This document shows, piece by piece, positions 1 to 9,600 of a stretch of 64,000 bases of DNA. Below the pieces are notes generated by a model. That model was not told the origin of the DNA, ran no database searches, and saw nothing but the letters and a program-made list of their open reading frames with translations. The stretch is from NCBI GenBank assembly GCA_902799345.1, contig CADBZW010000004.1, positions 159,054 to 223,053 on the forward strand, read 5' to 3'. A program made the position numbers and the translations under genes. The stretch's first letter is position 1, and each line of letters opens with the position of its first letter. Source of the stretch: an uncultured Bacteroidia bacterium (lineage in GTDB: Bacteria > Bacteroidota > Bacteroidia > Bacteroidales > F082).

Positions 1-511
1 TGACCACGGCCATGATGATGGTCGAAAAGGTGATGACCTTGGTGGTGCTGATGCCGACATAGAAAGAGCGGAACAGGAAGTTGAACACCACGAACATGAT
101 GCCGAACTGCCTGAATTTCAAGTATTCGTTGGCAGCAGCATAGATGTTTTCCGATTCGATGATGACATGCAACAGCCTATGGCTGAAGAAGAACAAGATA
201 CTGAACAGCAAAAGTCCCAACCCCAGTACAAACAAGGCTCCATGTTGAAACACCACGCCGATTTTGCTAAAGTTACCCTCGCCATACCGCCGCGCGATGA
301 AAATCTGTATGCCGATGGCAAAGCCCATCGCCAAGGTGGTGAAGACGAAGTAATACAAGCCCGCCATCATGGAGGCACTCAGCTCGATGGTGCCTAGGTG
401 CCCTAAGAAAGCAGTGTCGGTGAAGGTGATGATGGTCTGCGCCAAGTTGCCCAACATGATGGGGTAAGCGATGCGCCAGATCTCGCGGTTCGAAACGGTG
501 GTTTTAATCAT
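1..511 (-). CDS. MATE family efflux transporter (N-terminal part, cut by window edge)
   Basis: About 170 N-terminal residues are visible, beginning MIKTTVSNREIWRIAYPIML and running off the left edge. MATE proteins are twelve-helix inner-membrane antiporters that expel drugs or metabolites in exchange for Na+ or H+. The visible part has the family start (basic N-terminus, then an IAYPIMLGNLAQTI helix and the TDTAFLGHLG segment at the end of helix 1) and three to four further hydrophobic segments. A TAATTTTG box on the same strand lies only a few bases upstream of the ATG, so the transcript may have almost no leader. The substrate cannot be inferred. Confidence 0.88.
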   Translation of the reverse strand, partial: MIKTTVSNREIWRIAYPIMLGNLAQTIITFTDTAFLGHLGTIELSASMMAGLYYFVFTTLAMGFAIGIQIFIARRYGEGNFSKIGVVFQHGALFVLGLGLLLFSILFFFSHRLLHVIIESENIYAAANEYLKFRQFGIMFVVFNFLFRSFYVGISTTKVITFSTIIMAVV

Positions 512-515
512 GCGG

Positions 516-523
516 CAAAATTA
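516..523 (-). promoter_or_regulatory. Bacteroidota -7 box for the MATE gene
   Basis: Reads TAATTTTG on the - strand (TAnnTTTG consensus), immediately upstream of the ATG at 511. The predicted start point almost coincides with the start codon, suggesting a leaderless or very short-leader transcript. Confidence 0.5.
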
Positions 524-710
524 GACATTTCATGGATTTGCTTCGCAAAGAAATATGAAATATTGACTAACGTCGAATCTTCGATTTCAACGTAGTTAAA
601 TTGTTCAAAAATCTATTTCAAAATCCGACAAAACACAAACCTTTGATTTTTAGAGATTATAATTAAGATTTTTGGCAGATTTCTCGCCCGCAGGGCGAAC
701 CCACAACAGG

Positions 711-2219
711 CTACTTTGAGCGAAGCGAAAAGAATGCCTTCCCCAGATGCTCCGAAATGTCAGAAGCAATCAAAGCCTCCTGCCCTATCTCGTCGGCGGC
801 GAGGTCGCCAGCGAGGCCGTGTAGATAGACACCCAACACAGCGGCTTCCTCGGGCGAATAGCGCTGCGCCAAAAGCGATAGGATAATGCCCGTCAACACA
901 TCGCCGCTGCCTGCCGTGGCCATGCCGGGATTGCCCGTGGTGTTGAAGAAGACGGTACCGTTGGGCATCGCGACGGTGGTATGTGCGCCTTTCACGATGA
1001 CGACGAGGTTGTATTTGGTGGCCAGTTCCCTTTGTTTCTCAAGGCGCTCAAACGAGGTCGAGGTCTTCCCCACCAAGCGTTCAAACTCCTTCGGATGCGG
1101 CGTCAGTATCGTTTTGGCAGGCAGGAACGGCAGCCAAGTCGGGTTGTCGGAGAGGATGTTCAAGGCATCGGCATCCATGACAAGCGGCACTTGCACCTCT
1201 TGAATCAGACGTTTCAAAGCGCGGACGGTGTCATCAGCCTTGCCCAAACCAGGGCCTACGCCTACAGCGGTAAAGGCATCCAAATGTCCAAAGGATGAGA
1301 AACAGGTTTCGGAGTCGTCAGAGTCAATCATCGCCTCTGGGATGGCGGTCTGCAAAGGCAGTTGAGCCACTTTGGGCAGGTGTACGCTCAACAGGCCGAC
1401 ACCCGTGCGCAGACAGGCTTTCGCGCCTAATAAAGCCGCACCCGTCTTGCCTTCGGAGCCAGCGATGAGCAAAGCGTGTCCGTAGGTGCCTTTGTGGGAG
1501 TATTTCGTGCGGTTGTGTAGTATCGGCTTCACCATCGCCTTGACGGTCAGCAGGTTGTTGGTCTCTACCTCTTTCAGATAGCGTGGGTGCAGACCGATGT
1601 CCAAGACCTCGAAGCGGCCCACATACGGGTCGTTTTCGGGCAGCAGGAACGCCAGCTTGGGGTTTTGGAAGGTCAGCGTGTAGTCGGCCTTGAAGATGAA
1701 GCCCAAGGCACTGGGGGCGTCGGCGAAAAGGCCCGAAGGGATGTCGATGGCCACGCGGATGGCCTTGGTCTGGTTGAGGTAGGCAATCAGGTCGGTGGTC
1801 ATGCCCTGCAGCGGACGGTTGAGGCCCGAGCCAAAGATGGCGTCGACCACCACATCGTTGGCGTCGACTTTCGGAAAGTCGTCCTCGGTGAGGATGTCGA
1901 ACATCGGCACCTTGGTCTCGTTCACGAGGCGGTAGTAGTTCACCTCACAGTCGTGGCTCATGCGGTCGCTGTAGCGCACCATAAACACCTGTGGGACAAT
2001 CTCTTGTTCATTAAGCAGTCGGGCCACCACGAGGCCGTCACCGCCGTTGTTGCCCATGCCACAGAAGATCTTGATGGTCTTCTCACGCGGCGCACGACGA
2101 TAAAGCCACTCAAAGACTTTGGTTGCCGCCCGTTCCATCAAATCGACGGACTCAATGGGTTCGTTTTCTATTGTGTATTTGTCCGCTTCGCGGATTTGTT
2201 CGACTGAAAGGATTTTCAT
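711..2219 (-). CDS. nnr: Bifunctional NAD(P)H-hydrate epimerase / ADP-dependent NAD(P)HX dehydratase
   Basis: 502 residues, the normal length for the fused repair enzyme. The N-terminal YjeF half (about 1-220) epimerises damaged NAD(P)HX; it has the GNNGGDGLVVARLL motif and DAIFGSGLNRPL. The C-terminal ribokinase-like half (about 225-502) dehydrates S-NAD(P)HX back to NAD(P)H using ADP; KGTYGHALLIAGSEGKTGAA, the LTPHPKEFERL segment and GNPGMATAGSGDVLTG (nucleotide site, catalytic Asp) are all present. It is cytosolic metabolite repair. The HAD phosphatase gene lies upstream on the same strand, 156 bases away, with tandem hairpins between them. A 6-bp hairpin (684-698) follows the stop. Confidence 0.95.
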   Translation of the reverse strand: MKILSVEQIREADKYTIENEPIESVDLMERAATKVFEWLYRRAPREKTIKIFCGMGNNGGDGLVVARLLNEQEIVPQVFMVRYSDRMSHDCEVNYYRLVNETKVPMFDILTEDDFPKVDANDVVVDAIFGSGLNRPLQGMTTDLIAYLNQTKAIRVAIDIPSGLFADAPSALGFIFKADYTLTFQNPKLAFLLPENDPYVGRFEVLDIGLHPRYLKEVETNNLLTVKAMVKPILHNRTKYSHKGTYGHALLIAGSEGKTGAALLGAKACLRTGVGLLSVHLPKVAQLPLQTAIPEAMIDSDDSETCFSSFGHLDAFTAVGVGPGLGKADDTVRALKRLIQEVQVPLVMDADALNILSDNPTWLPFLPAKTILTPHPKEFERLVGKTSTSFERLEKQRELATKYNLVVIVKGAHTTVAMPNGTVFFNTTGNPGMATAGSGDVLTGIILSLLAQRYSPEEAAVLGVYLHGLAGDLAADEIGQEALIASDISEHLGKAFFSLRSK

Positions 2220-2277
2220 ATTGCATCTGTTTTTATCACAAAACCAACAAAACCGTCAAAACTTTATTTCTAGGCAA

Positions 2278-2340
2278 GGAAAGCCCGCCAACCGGCGGCT
2301 TTCCAGCGGCAACACGGTTGTGGAGCCGCTCACACCTCTT
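2278..2340. repeat. Two adjacent intergenic hairpins between the HAD gene and nnr
   Basis: 2278-2289 pairs with 2294-2304 (GGAAAGCCCGCC with GGCGGCTTTCC, one bulged C). 2305-2309 pairs with 2336-2340 (AGCGG/CCGCT), with an inner CAAC/GTTG stem. Neither is followed by a T-run on the - strand, so they are not obvious terminators. They may be an intercistronic RNA structure. Confidence 0.4.
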
Positions 2341-2375
2341 ATTGTTTTGCAAGTTTTGAAGGTTTTGTGACATAA

Positions 2376-2969
2376 TTACAAATTGATTAGAGTTCTTTCC
2401 AGCTTATCTTTCCCCTCAAACAACAGCCCCGTAATTCCCAAAGCATTCGCCGCCGCCACATTATTCGGATTATCATCAATAAAAACCGTCTCCTCTGCCT
2501 TGATGCCGAAGCGCTGCAAGGCCAATTGGAAGATGCGCGGGTCGGGCTTCATCACCTTCTCGATGCCCGAAATCACCATGTCCTCCATGAGGTCGAGGAC
2601 AGGATAGACCGGCCGCACCAAGGCAAAGGTCTCCTCCGACCAGTTGGACAGCCCAAACACACGGAAACCTTTGTCCTTCAGTTCCTTGACCAATTCCTCC
2701 ATGCCTGGTATCTGTCCGCCCATCATCTTCATGAACTCGCCGTAATACAACTCAATTTCTTTCTTCCACTCGGGATGCTCGGCAATGAGTTCCGCAACGC
2801 CTTCCGCAATGGGTTTGCCGTTATCGTGCTGGGCGTTCCACTCGTAGGTGCAGATATGCGTGAGGAACCACTCGGCCTTGTCCACATCGCCGAAATAAGG
2901 GTCATAAAGGTAATGCGGGTTCCAGTCTAAGAGCACACCGCCATAGTCAAAGATGATGTTTTTAATCAT
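2376..2969 (-). CDS. HAD-IA family sugar-phosphate phosphatase (YihX-like)
   Basis: 197 residues. Motif I is IIFDYGGVLLDW (nucleophile Asp8; the usual second Asp is replaced by Gly, as in the YihX branch of HAD-IA). Motif II is FGLSNWS, and motif III/IV is KPDPRIFQLAL followed by FIDDNPNNVAAA. A helical cap lies at about residues 20-85. E. coli YihX removes phosphate from alpha-D-glucose-1-phosphate; substrate identity here is inference. The start at 2969 leaves 35 bases to the stop of the BRO-N remnant upstream. Cytosolic. Confidence 0.88.
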   Translation of the reverse strand: MIKNIIFDYGGVLLDWNPHYLYDPYFGDVDKAEWFLTHICTYEWNAQHDNGKPIAEGVAELIAEHPEWKKEIELYYGEFMKMMGGQIPGMEELVKELKDKGFRVFGLSNWSEETFALVRPVYPVLDLMEDMVISGIEKVMKPDPRIFQLALQRFGIKAEETVFIDDNPNNVAAANALGITGLLFEGKDKLERTLINL

Positions 2970-3004
2970 TGCTATCTGGGTTTTCGAGTTGTTTTTGAAT
3001 TAAT

Positions 3005-3340
3005 TTAAGCAACCTGTGCCATCCATTGCTTGAAAGGCTCTGCCTTGGGCGACGGGATGGATTGGATTAGACGAAAAAGTTGCTCTGTATCAGCGACATC
3101 CGTTTTGTATCTCTTGCCATCAGAAGACAACATTTTCAGTTGGTTACAATTTGTAACCGACTCGTTTCCTTCTTTTATCAATCTGTGTTTCAAGACTTTC
3201 CAATAGTTGCGAGGATTAGGGCTTTCCGTCAATACGGCAACCACATCAACGATGGAAAAATACCATTTCTCTGCCTCGTCGTCCCAAATGGCACGGACTT
3301 TCTTCTCCTCAAAGAGCTGGATTTTGTTATGCTGGGTCAT
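3005..3340 (-). pseudogene. BRO-N domain protein, truncated after the N-terminal domain
   Basis: 111 residues from the ATG at 3340 (MTQHNKIQLFEEKKVRAIWD). The BRO-N fold is recognisable: WYFSIVDVVAVLTESPNPRNYW, then LKHRLIKEG, and the DTEQLFRLIQSIPSPKAEPF tail. In relatives that I remember, the chain continues after 'KQWMAQVA' with a C-terminal half of similar size. Here a stop follows at once, and a HAD gene begins 35 bases on. BRO-N proteins are phage-derived DNA-binding or anti-repressor proteins. The open frame extends upstream to a TTG at 3472, but that would run through both promoters, so I use 3340. It may be a decayed gene or a minimal DNA-binding remnant. Confidence 0.65.
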
Positions 3341-3356
3341 AAATCTTATTTTGCTG

Positions 3357-3364
3357 CAAATATA
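3357..3364 (-). promoter_or_regulatory. -7 box for the BRO-N remnant
   Basis: TATATTTG on the - strand, 17 bases upstream of the ATG at 3340. It is divergent from the tex promoter about 40 bases away. Confidence 0.55.
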
Positions 3365-3398
3365 GTGAAAAATGCTGAAAAATACTGCAAGAAAATCG

Positions 3399-3406
3399 TA
3401 TTTTTG
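3399..3406 (+). promoter_or_regulatory. -7 box for tex
   Basis: TATTTTTG, 20 bases before the ATG at 3426, in the standard Bacteroidota promoter arrangement. Its position rules out the upstream in-frame ATG at 3372. Confidence 0.65.
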
Positions 3407-3425
3407 CACTCCTAAACCTGAAATT

Positions 3426-5561
3426 ATGCCCAACACCATTGACTTCGCCCCGCAAATCGCGCAGGAACTCAATCTGGCTGCACATCATGTGGCTAATGTC
3501 ATTCTCCTCTTCGACGAAGGCGCCACCATCCCTTTCATCGCCCGTTACCGCAAGGAAATGACAGGCACGATGAATGAAGAGAATGTGGCCGCCGTGCAGA
3601 AACGCCTCGAACAACTCGTTGAACTCCAGAAACGCAAGGAAAGCGTCATCGCCTCCATCTGCGAGCAGGAGAAACTCACGCCCGAACTGGAACAAAAGAT
3701 ATTGAACGCCAAGACTTTACAAGAAGTCGAGGATTTGTATCTCCCCTACAAGCCCAAACGCCGCACCCGCGCCGCCATCGCCCGAGAGAAAGGCTTGGAG
3801 CCGCTGGCCGCACAAATCATGGCGCAGAACGTCGACACGGTGGAACGCCTCGCGGCACGTTACGTCAACGCGGGCAAGGGTGTCAACGACGTGGAGGAAG
3901 CCCTGCAAGGCGCCAAGGACATCATGGCCGAATGGGTCTCGGAGAACATCAATGGGCGCAACCGCATCCGCAAGATTTTCCATATCCAGGGCGATATCAG
4001 TTCCGCCGTGGTCAAAGGCAAGGAAGAGGAAGGCAAGACCTACCAACAATATTTCGACTTTCGCGAGCCGATTTCAGAGGCGCCCTCGCACCGCCTGTTG
4101 GCCTTGTTCCGTGCCGAGGAAGAAGGCATGGTAAAGCTGAAAATCAAGGTGGATGACGATTTCGTGCTGAACTCACTGGAAAGCATCTTCCTGAAGAACG
4201 ACAACGAATCGTCGGAACTCGTGCGCGAGGCCATCGCCGACTCGTGGAAACGCCTCTTGGAGCCTTCCATCGAGACCGAGATCCGTAATTATTATAAGGA
4301 GAAGGCCGACGAGACCGCCATCCGCGTCTTCGCCGAGAACCTGAAACAGCTGCTCCTCGCCGCCCCCATGGGCCAGAAGCGCGTCCTCGCCATCGACCCT
4401 GGCTTCCGCACGGGCTGCAAAGTGGTGGTTTTGAGTGAAACAGGTGCTTTGCTTCACAATGAGACCATCTACCCTCACCCGCCCAAGTCGGACACAGTGG
4501 GCGCGATGCGCAAAATCAAGAGCCTCGTGGATGCCTACCGCATCAAGGTCATCGCCATCGGCAACGGCACGGCGGGACGCGAGACCGAGGACTTCATCCG
4601 CAGCATCAAGTTCGACCGCGACCTAATGGCCGTGATGGTGAGCGAGAGCGGCGCGTCGGTCTACAGCGCCTCGAAAATCGCCCGCGACGAGTTCCCTGAC
4701 TACGACATCACCGTGCGCGGCGCGGTCAGCATCGGTCGCCGACTGATGGACCCCTTGGCCGAGTTGGTGAAGATAGACCCGAAGAGTATCGGCGTGGGTC
4801 AATACCAGCACGACGTGGACCAAAAGAAACTCGGCGAGAGCCTCGACCAGACTGTGGAGAGCTGCGTGAACGCCGTCGGCGTGGAACTCAACACCGCCAG
4901 CCAACAATTGCTGTCTTATGTAAGCGGTGTCGGCCCAAGTTTGGCCTCCAACATCATCGCTTATCGCGAAGAAAAAGGCGGTTTCAAGAGCCGTAAGCAA
5001 CTCAAAGAGGTGCCTCGCCTCGGCGACAAGGCCTTCGAGCAATGCGCCGGCTTCCTGCGCATCCATAACGGCGACAACCCCTTGGACCAGAGTGCCGTCC
5101 ACCCCGAGAGCTACCACATCGTGGAGAAGATGGCCAAGACGCTGAACGTGAAGGTGAAAGACCTCATCGGCAACAAGGAACTCATCGCCCGAATCAACCC
5201 GAAAGACTTCGTTGAGGAGCATTTCGGCTTGGAGACCATCAACGACATCCTGGCCGAACTCGACAAGCCTGGCCGCGACCCGAGAAAGTCGTTCGAAGCC
5301 TTTGAGTTCGACAAGAACATCCGCGAAGTCAAGGACTTGCGCGCTGGCATGACCTTGAACGGCATCGTGACCAATATCACCGCCTTTGGCGCGTTTGTCG
5401 ACATCGGCGTGCATCAGGACGGCCTCGTCCACATCAGCCAGATGGCCGACCATTACATCAAAGACCCGAACGAGGTGGTGCATCTGAACCAAAAGGTGAA
5501 GGTCAAGGTTTTGGAGGTGGATGCCAACAGAAACAGGATCAGTTTGACGATGAAAATGTAA
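3426..5561 (+). CDS. tex: Tex family RNA-binding transcription accessory protein
   Basis: 711 residues from the ATG at 3426 (MPNTIDFAPQIAQEL); the frame is open further upstream, but the promoter lies between. Order of domains: N-terminal helical Tex region with FIARYRKEMTGTMNEE (about 35-50) and DLYLPYKPKRRTRA; YqgF/RNase H-like domain from about residue 318 (RVLAIDPGFRTGCKVVVL); helix-hairpin-helix pair (YVSGVGPSLASNIIAYRE, VPRLGDKAFEQCAGFLRI) at about 495-550; C-terminal S1 domain from about 640 (GIVTNITAFGAFVDIGVHQD). Tex binds nucleic acid and influences transcription and RNA turnover. It is complete and ordinary for the family. Confidence 0.96.
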   Translation: MPNTIDFAPQIAQELNLAAHHVANVILLFDEGATIPFIARYRKEMTGTMNEENVAAVQKRLEQLVELQKRKESVIASICEQEKLTPELEQKILNAKTLQEVEDLYLPYKPKRRTRAAIAREKGLEPLAAQIMAQNVDTVERLAARYVNAGKGVNDVEEALQGAKDIMAEWVSENINGRNRIRKIFHIQGDISSAVVKGKEEEGKTYQQYFDFREPISEAPSHRLLALFRAEEEGMVKLKIKVDDDFVLNSLESIFLKNDNESSELVREAIADSWKRLLEPSIETEIRNYYKEKADETAIRVFAENLKQLLLAAPMGQKRVLAIDPGFRTGCKVVVLSETGALLHNETIYPHPPKSDTVGAMRKIKSLVDAYRIKVIAIGNGTAGRETEDFIRSIKFDRDLMAVMVSESGASVYSASKIARDEFPDYDITVRGAVSIGRRLMDPLAELVKIDPKSIGVGQYQHDVDQKKLGESLDQTVESCVNAVGVELNTASQQLLSYVSGVGPSLASNIIAYREEKGGFKSRKQLKEVPRLGDKAFEQCAGFLRIHNGDNPLDQSAVHPESYHIVEKMAKTLNVKVKDLIGNKELIARINPKDFVEEHFGLETINDILAELDKPGRDPRKSFEAFEFDKNIREVKDLRAGMTLNGIVTNITAFGAFVDIGVHQDGLVHISQMADHYIKDPNEVVHLNQKVKVKVLEVDANRNRISLTMKM

Positions 5562-5573
5562 GCCAATAGATAG

Positions 5574-5581
5574 TATCTTTG
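5574..5581 (+). promoter_or_regulatory. -7 box for the first RND operon
   Basis: TATCTTTG, 22 bases before the adaptor ATG at 5604 and just after the tex stop. Confidence 0.6.
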
Positions 5582-5603
5582 CATCAACATAATATTTAGG
5601 TAT

Positions 5604-6623
5604 ATGAAATCAAGGTTTTTACTTATCGCATTAGCCATCACCGTATTATTGACTGGTTGCAACGAAAAACAATCGAAAATAAAGCATTTCGACCCGACCA
5701 TTCCTGTTGGAATTGCAGTCGTTGGAAACGTTGACGACAGCACATTCCGCAACTATGTGGGCAACGTTAAGAGCGAGATGAAACTGCCTCTTTCCTTCCC
5801 TTTGGGTGGCACTCTGACAGACATTTACGTCAAAAACGGGCAACACGTAAAACGCGGTACGCTGATTGCCCGCGTTGACGAAACCTCGGCCAAAAGCCTT
5901 CACGACGCATCCCTGGCCACGCTCAACCAAGCCGAAGACGGCTACAACCGCTTGAAACAGCTGCACGAAGCCGGTGGCATCCCCGACGTGCGATGGGTGC
6001 AAATGGAAACCGACCTCGAAAAGGCCCGACAGAGCGAAATATCAACGCGCAAGCACTTGACTGAATGCACCTTGCGAGCTCCGCAAGATGGTTTTATCAG
6101 CATGGAAGAACACACTATAGGCGAAAGCATGAAGCCCTCGGAGCCCTTCTGTCACCTTATCAATATGGACAAGATGGTGGTCGAGTTTTCCGTCCCAGAA
6201 AAGGAAATCGGCATCATCCAAATCGGCGACAAGGCCGAGGCCACCTTCCCTGGCCTGGACAACAAGAAAAAGACCATTGAAATCTTTGACAAGTCGTTCG
6301 TTTCCAATCCGTTTGGTCACACCTATAACATCAAGGCGAGAATCCCCACCGACGACAAAGACATCCTCCCCGGCATGGTAGCCAAGATTCGCCTAGCTCT
6401 ATCAGAGTCATCAGGCATCGTTGTGCCTTCGTCGTGCGTCATCACGATGCCGGAAGGTGCGGATGTGTGGGTATTCCAAAATGGCTTAGCCCATCGACGC
6501 AACATCAAGGTGGGTGGTTTCGTGAAAAACGGCATCATGGTGGAAAGCGGCCTCAACAGCGGAGACACTATAATTACCGTGGGCCACCAAAAACTATACA
6601 ACGGAGCCAAAGTATCGTTCTAA
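5604..6623 (+). CDS. RND efflux periplasmic adaptor (membrane fusion protein), lipoprotein
   Basis: 339 residues with a lipoprotein signal (MKSRFLLIALAITVLLTGC; lipid Cys19), so it is anchored to the inner membrane facing the periplasm. It follows the HlyD/AcrA layout: a first beta-barrel and lipoyl half (GGTLTDIYVKNGQHVKRGTLIARVDE), a short alpha hairpin (about 90-150), the second lipoyl half (CTLRAPQDGFISMEEHTIGE), and a barrel/membrane-proximal domain ending KVSF. It connects the permease encoded next with the TolC channel two genes on; 13 bases separate it from the permease gene. Substrate unknown. Confidence 0.92.
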   Translation: MKSRFLLIALAITVLLTGCNEKQSKIKHFDPTIPVGIAVVGNVDDSTFRNYVGNVKSEMKLPLSFPLGGTLTDIYVKNGQHVKRGTLIARVDETSAKSLHDASLATLNQAEDGYNRLKQLHEAGGIPDVRWVQMETDLEKARQSEISTRKHLTECTLRAPQDGFISMEEHTIGESMKPSEPFCHLINMDKMVVEFSVPEKEIGIIQIGDKAEATFPGLDNKKKTIEIFDKSFVSNPFGHTYNIKARIPTDDKDILPGMVAKIRLALSESSGIVVPSSCVITMPEGADVWVFQNGLAHRRNIKVGGFVKNGIMVESGLNSGDTIITVGHQKLYNGAKVSF

Positions 6624-6636
6624 ACCTATTTGCACC

Positions 6637-9600
6637 ATGGCTCAGAAAAGAAACATCATTGAGGGAGCGATGCGCAACTATACGCTCGTGTTCTTCTTCA
6701 TGGCTGTCATCGTCATTTTCGGCTTCATCTCGTTGCCCAAGCTCAAGAAAAACGAATTTCCCGAAGTGACCATCCGCCAAGGTGTGGTAGCAGTCATCTA
6801 TCCAGGCGCCACCGCCGACGAAATAGAGCAGCGCGTGGCCAAACCCGTCGAGCAATACTTGTTCACCTTTACCGACGTCGACAAGCAAAAGACCTATTCG
6901 CAATCAAAAGACGGCTTTTTAATCATCTTTGTCTCGCTGGTACCTGAGGCAAAAGACCCAAAAATGACATGGTCGCGGATGCGGCAAGGGCTGACTCTCT
7001 TCCAGCGCACCGACTTGCCCCAAGGCGTGTTGGCTACCGCTGTCCTCGACGACTTCGGCAACGCCTCCTCCCTACTCCTCGCCATCGAGAGCGAAGAACG
7101 CTCGCCGCGGGAGTTGCGTGAATTTGCCGACCGCCTATCGGAACGCCTGCGCAACATCCCGGACATGGGCAACATCAAGATTATTGGCGAGCAAAAAGAG
7201 GAAATCGCCATCTACATGGACCCCACGCGCATGACGCAATACGCCGTTTCGCCTTCCATGATCACTGCAGAACTGGCCGCCCATAGCCTGCGCACCATCA
7301 CAGGCATGGCCGACAACAAGGACGGCTCGGCAGTCATCCACGTCAATGTGCCTTACGACGACATCTACGAGCTCTCGGAACTCATCGTTTTCGCCGACCC
7401 CGTCACGGGGCAGGTTATCCGCTTGCGCGACGTGGCGCGCCTCGAGCGACGCTACCAAGAAGCTTCGAAATACATCCAGTATTCCGACAGCATCGTCGAT
7501 GGCAACCAGTGCCTCATATTCTCGACGGAAATGCGCCCTGGACACAACGTGGTTGAATTTGGCAAACAAGTCAACAAGGAAATCGAGACCTTCCTCGCCA
7601 CCGCGCCGCCCGACATCAACGTACACCGCATCACCGACCTGCCTGTGGTGGTCAACAAATCGGTGCGTTCGTTCCTCAAGGACCTCATCGAAGCCATCAT
7701 CATTGTGATTTTGGTGATGCTGCTGCTCTTTCCCTTGCGCACGGCTTTGGTCTCCTCGACTTCGGTGCCTGTTTGCATTGCAGCAGCATGGGCTATCATG
7801 TATTTATTGGGTATAGAACTGAACACGGTCACTTTGGCTGCACTGATCGTCGTGCTGGGCATGATCGTGGACGACTCCGTGGTGGTCATCGATGGTTACA
7901 CTGACTTGCTCAATTCTGGCCATTCGCGCTGGTATTCGGCGGCTGTCTCCACTCGCAGCCTGATGACCTCGATGCTCATCGCCACCTGCTCCATCTCGTT
8001 CATGTTCTTCCCCATGCTCTCGCTGATGAAAAACACCAATATGGGCGACTTCATCGGCATGTTCCCGTGGGCCATCTTCATCACGCTGACGTGCAGTTTC
8101 CTGTACGCCATCTGGGTCATTCCCTACCTCTCGGCGAGAATCATCGGACCGGCCAATCCCAACAAGCGCTCGAAACTCGAAAAAATACAAGCCAAGTTCT
8201 TCGACCTACTGCAAAACTCCTACAAGAAGCTTTTGGACCTATGCTTCCGATTCAAGTGGGGCACCATCATCGTTTCGGTGGTTTCGGTGGCCGTTGGCTT
8301 GTTTTTCCTAACCAAAATCAACATCCAGATGCTGCCCAAGGCGGAACGCGATAGTTTTGCCGTCGAAATCCATCTGGCCGCTGGAAGTTCCATCGAGAAA
8401 ACCGCCTCAGTATCCGACTCGTTGACCAAAATCCTTTTGGCCGACAAACGTGTAAAGTCTGTCACCGCGTTCCTTGGAATGGCCTCGCCGCGTTTCCACA
8501 TGACATACGCTCCCGAAGCCTTGCCCACATCGGCTTACGCCCAGTTTATCGTCATCACCAAATCCGAAAAGGCAACCAAGGACATGATGAAAGAGTATTC
8601 ACAGAAATACGAGAACCATTTCCCTTTGGCGCAAATCCGCTTCAAACAAATGGACTATCAAGTGGTGAATGCGCCCGTGGAATACTATCTGATGGCCGAC
8701 GACTACGACAAAATCAGCCCCATCAAGGACTCGCTCATCGCCTTTTTGAAGCAAGACCCCGAATTGTTTTATGTCCATTCCGACTACGACCACACAGAGG
8801 AAGTCGTGGAGGTGGACCTCAACATCGACGAAGCCAACCGCCTCGGCGTAACCCAGGCAATGCTTTCGGTATATCTCTCAAGCGCACTTTCGGGCAACCA
8901 ACTGGTCTCGATGTGGGAACACGGCTATAATCTTCCCACCACCGTCTACACCGAAGGTCTTCACGACATTAATTATGAAGAAATTGGCGATATGCTGATA
9001 CCCACTTCTCGTCCTGGTGTTTGGGTGCCGCTACGTCAAGTGGCCGACATCCATCCCCGATTCCAGCACGACAACCTGACCCACCGCAACGGTCGCCGAT
9101 GCATTACGGTGACGGCCGACGTAATGCCTGGCTACAGCCAGCTGAACCAATTCAAAAAAGTCAATGAGTACTTGGACTATTTGAAAGCAATAGGCTTGTC
9201 TAATGACGTGGTCATCGAGGAAGGCGGTTCGATGGCAGTCACCAAAGCCACAATGCCCACGCTGCTGATGTCAATCTTGGCAGCCATAGTGGTGATGTTC
9301 ATCGTACTCATCATCCATTACAAGAGAATCGGCATTTCGTTCCTCTCCATCTCGGTATCGCTGCTGTGCATCTTCGGCGCCATGTTTGGCCTTTGGCTTT
9401 TCGGCCTCGACCTTTCTGTAACCGCTATGCTTGGCATCATCTCACTCATCGGCATCATCGTGCGCAATGCCATCATCATGTACGACCATGCGGGCGAATT
9501 GCGAATGAAGGAACACATCAGCGTGCACGAAGCCGCATACGAAGCCGGTTTGCGCCGCATGAGGCCCATTTTCCTCACCTCGGCCACCACTGCCTTGGGC

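Noticed and set aside
2278-2340. Hairpins between the HAD gene and nnr as a terminator
   Set aside because: No T-run follows on the transcribed strand; recorded only as structure.
4623-5492. 289-codon open frame opposite tex
   Set aside because: Lies wholly inside tex, has no domain and no promoter box.
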